Below, piece after piece: positions 60,101-64,000 of a stretch of 64,000 bases of DNA. The notes beneath the pieces are model-generated. The model was not told the DNA's origin. It saw only the letters and a program-made list of their open reading frames with translations, and made no database searches. The stretch comes from Bifidobacterium aesculapii (GTDB taxonomy: Bacteria; Actinomycetota; Actinomycetes; Actinomycetales; Bifidobacteriaceae): assembly GCF_001417815.1 (NCBI RefSeq), contig NZ_BCFK01000021.1:18402-82401 (forward strand). The letters run 5' to 3'. Position 1 is the stretch's first letter, and each line of letters opens with the position of its first letter. A program made the translations under genes and the position numbers.

Positions 60101-62352
60101 TCTGCGAACTGCAGCCGGGGGAGAAGCTCAACCTCACCGAATACCTCTCCCAGGGCGAGGAGAACCCGCGCGCGAAGAACGCCGCCGGATTCCGCCACGT
60201 CGGCGACCGAACCGTCACGCGCATGCCGTTGCGCGTGACCAACCAGTGGGCCTACCATTCGCGTCTGTACGCGGCCGCGCACTTCGTCGCCTCCTACCCG
60301 GGGCTCGAACTCGTGCAGCTCAACTCGTTCGGATGCGGCCTCGACGCCATCACCACCGACCAGGTCGCCGAGATCCTCGCCGACAAGGCCGACGTGTACA
60401 CGCTGCTCAAGATCGACGAGGTCTCCAACCTCGGCGCCGCGAAGATCCGCCTGCGCTCGCTCAAGGCCGCGGTCGAGGAGCGTGAGGCCAGCAAGCGCCG
60501 CGAGGAGAAGGCCGCCGCCGCTGCCGCGGGCGCCGCCGGCGTCGACAAGCACGACCGGCCGCTGTCGGACGATGTCGCCATCGCCGCGAAATCCGACGAA
60601 CTCGGCGCACAGCTCGAGGAACGCCGCAAGGCGCGCGAGCAGGCCGAATCCGACCTGGCCGCCGCCAAGGCCGCGCTCGCCGAAGCGCAGGCCGCCGTCG
60701 ACGCGGCCGAGGCGAAGGTCAAGGCCGAGGCGGCCGCCGGCGCCGGGGCGGGTGCTCCGGAGGCGCCCGCCGGCGCGCCGAAATCCACCGGATTCCGCAA
60801 GACCGGCTCCAAGGCGCCCACGCCGGGTCGCCAGGTGCTGCTCGACGCGACGATGGCCGCCAACCCGCGCCTGACCAAGGCCATGCGCGACGCATCCAAG
60901 CGCGCCGCCAAGCGCGACATCGAGAACGCGCGTCTCGCCGCGCTCGGCGACGGCACGACCTCGAGCGCCGCGTCCAAGTCCGGCAAGGGCGGGTCCGGGC
61001 ACAACAACGCCACCATGTCGCGCTACGCGCACCGCGAGAAGTTCCTCAAGAACATGAAGAGGGACTACACGATCGTGGCCCCGCAGATGAGCCCGATCCA
61101 CCTCTCGCTCGTCGAATCGGTGATCCGCTCCGGCGGCTACAAGTTCGATGTATTGAAGCACGCCTCCCGCACGGATGTGGAGACCGGCCTCAAATACGTG
61201 AACAACGACGCCTGCTACCCGGCCATCATGGTCATCGGGCAGCTCATCGACGCGATCCTCGAAGGCAAGTACGATCCGGATCATGTGGCGCTCGCCATCA
61301 CGCAGACCGGCGGCATGTGCCGTGCGACCAACTACTTCGGCCTGATCCGCAAGGCCCTGATCGATGCCGGCTACCCGCAGATCCCGATCATCGCGATCTC
61401 CACGCAGGGTCTGGAGGACAATCCGGGCTTCAAGGCCACCGTGCCGATGCTGCACCGTGCGGTCAAGGCGCTGATCCTCGGCGACATGCTTATGAAGTGC
61501 CTGTACCGCGTGCGCCCGTACGAGGTGGAGAAGGGCTCGGCGAACCGCCTGTACGAGCAGTGGGACACGATCGTGCGCGAGACCATCGAACACCACGGCT
61601 ACTCGCAGACGGGTGCGAAGACCCCGTGGCTGAAGAAGGGCTGGCTGCCGTACCCGACGCTCGCACGCGAGATCGTCAAGTCGTTCGACGCCCTGCCGTT
61701 GAAGGACGTGCCGCGCAAGGTGCGCGTCGGCGTGGTCGGCGAGATCCTCGTCAAATACCAGCCGGACGCGAACAACCATGTGGTCGACGTCATCGAATCG
61801 CAGGACTGCGAGGCCGTGGTTCCCGGCATCATGGAGTTCATGACCACCAAGCCGTACATCACCGACTGGAACGAGCACAATCTCGGCATGGGCGGCAACC
61901 AGTTCGCCTACGCGGTGATGCGCTGGGGCCTCGACCGGTACTTCGCGCCGATCAACGCGGCGCTCGACCTGTCGCACGGCAAGTTCCGCCGCGACGAGCC
62001 GATGCCGGAACTCGTGAAGAAGGCGGCCGAGGTCACGTCGATCGGCGTGCAGGCCGGCGAAGGCTGGCTGCTCACCGCGGAGATCCTCGAACTCATCGAA
62101 CAGGGATGCCCGAACGTGATCTGCGCGCAGCCGTTCGCCTGCCTGCCGAACCATGTGACCGGCCGCGGCATGTTCGGCAAGATCCGCCGCCTGCACCCGG
62201 AGGCCAACATCGTCTCCATCGACTACGATCCGGGCGCGAGCGAGGCGAACCAGCTCAACCGCATCAAGCTCATGATCGCCGCAGCGAAGAAGGCGCACAA
62301 GGCCAAGTTCGTCGACGGGAACGAGCCGCAGGGCTTCGTCACGGCCGACTGA
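57163..62352 (+). CDS. Giant acyl-CoA dehydratase activase-related fusion protein (BadF/HgdC-like x2, DUF2229, dehydratase-like)
   Basis: A 1729-residue protein; AGAGGA lies 4 nt before the ATG. It has two ASKHA activase modules: GLDIGSTTVKAV near residue 28 and GIDAGSTTIKATLV near 359. Each has a Cys loop (NGSCAGGTGAFIDQ near 152; NEACSSGCGSF near 480) that in HgdC-type activases holds a 4Fe-4S cluster. A Cys-rich CKLCQNHCKLT..GNRCERGG (694-720) opens a DUF2229 region. A helical Ala/Lys linker at about 1110-1215 leads to a dehydratase-subunit-like part (YTIVAPQMSPIH from about 1302; TQTGGMCRATNY). Such activases drive ATP-dependent electron transfer to 2-hydroxyacyl-CoA dehydratases. No dehydratase partner genes are seen; reaction unknown. 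Confidence 0.88.
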   Translation: MVDTASNANEHVTDVHATAAQKPAKPLRVGLDIGSTTVKAVVLDQSDSLTDTLFSDYRRHHANVRATVAGLLVDIRKELDKLGRGDEPIRLAITGSGGLALADNLHVPFVQEVIAETEAIDKEYPQADVIIELGGEDAKITYLKPTPEQRMNGSCAGGTGAFIDQMATLLDTDAAGLNEMAKSYENLYPIASRCGVFAKTDLQPLINDGAAKPDLAASIFTAVATQTIAGLASGRPIHGTVIFLGGPLFFMSELRAAFQRALDGKVDEFIVPTNAHLYVAYGSALQADMDADDEGHRFEARTCADILKRLDELKNLPSNTPTMPPLFPTEADREAFNERHHREHIHIGTLEGAHGPHFLGIDAGSTTIKATLVNDDREIVWSSYANNEGSPLTAAINIVRKIQNELPEGAWIARSCATGYGEGLITTGLHLDEGVVETMAHYRGAEMVSPGVTAVIDIGGQDMKYLAITDGVIDSIAVNEACSSGCGSFLQTFAMSMGLTIQEFTQKALASTHPVDLGSRCTVFMNSSVKQAQKVGASIEDIAAGLCYSVVRNALYKVIKLRDAGELGDTVVVQGGTFLNDAVLRAFELLTGREVTRPNIAGLMGAYGAALTARMHYEDVADDDHEHVGTDGRAVAADAASDDAGAAAEASAAGDEPNAAAHAGEIVVDGVHHTVSSILTGDALDHLSMTTERDVCKLCQNHCKLTITTFDDGSRYVTGNRCERGGDAKRKRSDRPNLYDYKYKRCFAYRRLTDKKATRGEIGIPRALNMYENYPFWFTLLTSLGFKVMISGRSSHELFETGIESIASENICYPAKLVHGHIKWLLNKGVKTIFYPCVSYEENLVPNTDNHYNCPVVANYPLVVGANMPELRDEGVRYMHPYFNLANHELMVDRIVEEFAWADVTREEAETAVKAAYAEDKVFKHDVQQEGLKALAYMKEHHCRGIVLAGRPYHIDPEINHGIPETICALGMVVLSEDSICELQPGEKLNLTEYLSQGEENPRAKNAAGFRHVGDRTVTRMPLRVTNQWAYHSRLYAAAHFVASYPGLELVQLNSFGCGLDAITTDQVAEILADKADVYTLLKIDEVSNLGAAKIRLRSLKAAVEEREASKRREEKAAAAAAGAAGVDKHDRPLSDDVAIAAKSDELGAQLEERRKAREQAESDLAAAKAALAEAQAAVDAAEAKVKAEAAAGAGAGAPEAPAGAPKSTGFRKTGSKAPTPGRQVLLDATMAANPRLTKAMRDASKRAAKRDIENARLAALGDGTTSSAASKSGKGGSGHNNATMSRYAHREKFLKNMKRDYTIVAPQMSPIHLSLVESVIRSGGYKFDVLKHASRTDVETGLKYVNNDACYPAIMVIGQLIDAILEGKYDPDHVALAITQTGGMCRATNYFGLIRKALIDAGYPQIPIIAISTQGLEDNPGFKATVPMLHRAVKALILGDMLMKCLYRVRPYEVEKGSANRLYEQWDTIVRETIEHHGYSQTGAKTPWLKKGWLPYPTLAREIVKSFDALPLKDVPRKVRVGVVGEILVKYQPDANNHVVDVIESQDCEAVVPGIMEFMTTKPYITDWNEHNLGMGGNQFAYAVMRWGLDRYFAPINAALDLSHGKFRRDEPMPELVKKAAEVTSIGVQAGEGWLLTAEILELIEQGCPNVICAQPFACLPNHVTGRGMFGKIRRLHPEANIVSIDYDPGASEANQLNRIKLMIAAAKKAHKAKFVDGNEPQGFVTAD

Positions 62353-62359
62353 CGCGATC

Positions 62360-62421
62360 GCGGGCGGACGGGGCGGCGGATTGCGTCGTAGCCCTGCCGC
62401 GCCGCCCGCTATCGGTTTTTC
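62360..62421 (+). terminator. Terminator after the activase-like gene
   Basis: GCGGGCGG (62360-62367) pairs with CCGCCCGC (62402-62409), followed by TATCGGTTTTT. A second small stem (CGGTTTT / AAAACCG) follows. Confidence 0.65.
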
Positions 62422-62468
62422 GTATAGCCGAAAACCGGTCGTGCGGCGGGGCGGGGCGGCGGTGCGGA

Positions 62469-62474
62469 TACCAT
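62469..62474 (+). promoter_or_regulatory. -10 box of a leaderless transcript (TACCAT)
   Basis: TACCAT ends 7 nt before the ATG at 62482; no Shine-Dalgarno. Confidence 0.5.
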
Positions 62475-62481
62475 ACCGCTT

Positions 62482-63759
62482 ATGGTCACACCCGCAATCA
62501 GCTATGCGCATCTGCTCGCCAAGCCGAACCCGAAGCACGTGGAGAGTCTCCTGAAGTTCTTCGAGGCCGGCCGGTCCAAGCGTGGCACCGGCGGCTTCGG
62601 CGTCGAGATCGAGCATCTGCCCGTGCATAATTCCGACGACACCGCCGTGAGCTACTACGAGCCGAACGGCATCGAGGCACTGCTCAAACGTCTCGCCCCG
62701 TACTACGACGAGAGCAAGGAGTACTGGGAGAACGGGCATCTGGTCGGTCTGGGGCGCGAAGGCGTCGCCGTCTCGCTCGAACCGGGCGGCCAGGTAGAGA
62801 CGTCCATCGGCATCCTGCACGAGCCCTCCGACCTCAACCAGCTGTACGGCCGGTTCCGCCGCGAGGCCGATCCGATTCTCGAGGAGCTGGGCTTCCGTCT
62901 CGTCAACTACGGCTACCAGCCGAAGTCAAGCTTCGCGGACGTGCCGGTCAACCCGAAGGACCGTTACGATGCGATGACCGATTATCTGGGGCGTGTCGGC
63001 CAGTTCGGACCGTGCATGATGCGTTGCTCCGCCTCCACGCAGGTGAGCATCGACTACGTCGACGAGAAGGATTCGCTCGACAAGATGCGCGTGGGCACCG
63101 CCATCGGCCCGATTCTCGCCTGGTTCTTCCGCAACACCCCGTACTTCGAGGGGCGCGTGAACCCGTATCCGCTGCTGCGCCAGCGCATGTGGGACTACCT
63201 CGACTTCCAGCGCACCAACGTGACCCCCGGCCTGTTCGACCGCCGCTACTCGTGGGAGGACTACGCGGTGGACGTGCTGTCCACGCCGCTCATGTTCGCC
63301 GATCTGACGCATACGCCCGAAGCACTCGAGGCCGGGTTGAGCCGCAAGGAGCTGCATCATGCGGCGTTCCGCGAGAACGCCGGCGAGGTGTACCCGGATC
63401 GCGAGCTCAACGCGTACGAGATCAACCACATCATCTCCACGCACTTCAACGACGTGCGTCTGAAGAACTTCATCGAGTTCCGCCACTGGGATTCGCTGCC
63501 GATCGAACGCGCCGAACGTCTCACCGAGATCATCGCCTCGCTGTACTACGTGCCCGCCAACCGCATCCGCATCGAAAGCTACTTCGACGGGCTCACCGAG
63601 GAGGATGTGTTCGAGGCCAAGGCCAATATCCAGGCGCATGGCCGCGACGCGAACCCGTACGGACAGCCGCTCGACTTCTGGCGCGAGTTCCTCGGCCTCG
63701 AAGGCCTGCTCGACGACATTCCCGGCGACCCGAACCACCCCGACGTGTTCCAGCGCTGA
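62482..63759 (+). CDS. gshA: Glutamate-cysteine ligase (GCS2 type)
   Basis: A 425-residue soluble enzyme forming gamma-glutamylcysteine from Glu, Cys and ATP. Typical segments are GFGVEIEHLPV, REGVAVSLEPGGQVETSIG, MMRCSASTQVSIDY and IEFRHWDSLPIERAERL. The closest style is the plant/actinobacterial GCS2 branch, about 420 residues. No glutathione synthetase gene lies in the window, so the end product could be gamma-glutamylcysteine itself. The start is set by a -10 box 7 nt upstream. It is a single gene with a terminator. Confidence 0.92.
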   Translation: MVTPAISYAHLLAKPNPKHVESLLKFFEAGRSKRGTGGFGVEIEHLPVHNSDDTAVSYYEPNGIEALLKRLAPYYDESKEYWENGHLVGLGREGVAVSLEPGGQVETSIGILHEPSDLNQLYGRFRREADPILEELGFRLVNYGYQPKSSFADVPVNPKDRYDAMTDYLGRVGQFGPCMMRCSASTQVSIDYVDEKDSLDKMRVGTAIGPILAWFFRNTPYFEGRVNPYPLLRQRMWDYLDFQRTNVTPGLFDRRYSWEDYAVDVLSTPLMFADLTHTPEALEAGLSRKELHHAAFRENAGEVYPDRELNAYEINHIISTHFNDVRLKNFIEFRHWDSLPIERAERLTEIIASLYYVPANRIRIESYFDGLTEEDVFEAKANIQAHGRDANPYGQPLDFWREFLGLEGLLDDIPGDPNHPDVFQR

Positions 63760-63792
63760 GCCGTCCGGTATCCGGACCGGATTGTCATCTCT

Positions 63793-63823
63793 GCCCCGCC
63801 CCGTCTTTGAACGGTGGCGGGGC
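63793..63823 (+). terminator. Terminator after gshA
   Basis: GCCCCGCC...GGCGGGGC with inner CCGT/ACGG pairing, then ATTT, 33 bp past the stop. Confidence 0.8.
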
Positions 63824-63856
63824 ATTTGTATGCGCATCGTGCCATCCCTCACCCTG

Positions 63857-63892
63857 TAAGGCGTTGGCCATGGGTAAGGGCGTTGGCCATGG
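63857..63892. repeat. Short tandem repeat near the right edge
   Basis: TAAGGCGTTGGCCATGG and TAAGGGCGTTGGCCATGG lie in tandem. No gene is visible from 63760 to the window end. Confidence 0.7.
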
Positions 63893-64000
63893 TCGGCCGC
63901 CATTTTTCGTGATGCCGTTCTTGGCGGCGGATTGTACGGAGCAGTGGGTTCGTTTCCGTATTTTCCGCCTCCCAGTCGCGCTCAGCGGCGGATATTACGG

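Noticed and set aside
57040..62820. Antisense open frame of 1926 codons over the activase-like gene
   Set aside because: It mirrors a real gene with recognisable motifs. Its Val/Gly/Arg/Asp/His-rich translation is typical of the antisense strand of high-GC coding DNA.

Overview
This 64 kb window is chromosomal DNA from a high-GC Gram-positive organism, almost certainly a Bifidobacterium. The evidence is strong G/C bias at third codon positions, an actinobacterial AdnAB-type resection pair, a variant-LRR/PP2C/pseudo-transglutaminase/DUF58/MoxR/FN3/kinase operon matching the bifidobacterial 'PFNA' cluster, and a DUF4012 protein. I see 41 protein genes (one cut by the left edge), one probable pseudogene and one tRNA. 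I see no rRNA, phage, insertion sequence or CRISPR array.

Layout. 1-6.4 kb is an envelope block: the tail of a DUF4012 protein, a small membrane protein, a secreted protein with an odd sorting-like tail, a frameshifted pqqD-like relic, an Rpf/aggregation-factor-like muralytic enzyme, a Gln/Asn/Gly-rich surface protein, and thioredoxin. 6.6-9.2 kb is an overlapping trio: DUF4916 Nudix-type protein, alpha/beta hydrolase, NudC. 9.4-15.7 kb holds an L,D-transpeptidase, gcvH overlapping an App1-type phosphatase gene, and oligopeptidase B. 15.9-31.1 kb (minus strand) is one long operon, transcribed as kinase, giant Ig/FN3 membrane protein, MoxR ATPase, DUF58, transglutaminase-fold membrane protein, PP2C phosphatase, variant-LRR protein, FHA protein. 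It reads as a Ser/Thr phospho-signalling module wired to an envelope MoxR/DUF58 machine. 31.4-39.8 kb is adnA-adnB (double-strand-break resection). 40-47.3 kb is a metabolic and transport patch (GNAT, MFS, aminotransferase, Ppx, DUF4391, aldo/keto reductase, HAD), followed by tRNA-Arg(CCU). 47.6-50.9 kb holds an EEP-fold membrane protein and xseA-xseB. 51.1-54.4 kb is the anaerobic ribonucleotide reductase pair nrdD-nrdG behind two well-spaced NrdR-box-like sites. 54.5-63.8 kb holds a CPA1 antiporter, a 1729-residue BadF/HgdC-like double-activase fusion, and a glutamate-cysteine ligase.

Main second-look points. (i) adnAB and xseAB share a near-identical 18-bp dyad exactly 16 nt upstream of their -10 boxes. 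This suggests a common DNA-repair regulator, possibly a diverged LexA-type site. (ii) A NrdR-box pair 31 bp apart precedes nrdD. (iii) At least six genes have a TANNNT box 6-8 nt before the ATG and no Shine-Dalgarno, so they look leaderless. (iv) The transglutaminase-fold protein has lost all three catalytic residues. (v) Gene ends and spacers carry many unrelated short tandem duplications, one of which repeats a gene-gene coupling junction. Positions, motifs and residue numbers were read by eye; no database search was possible.
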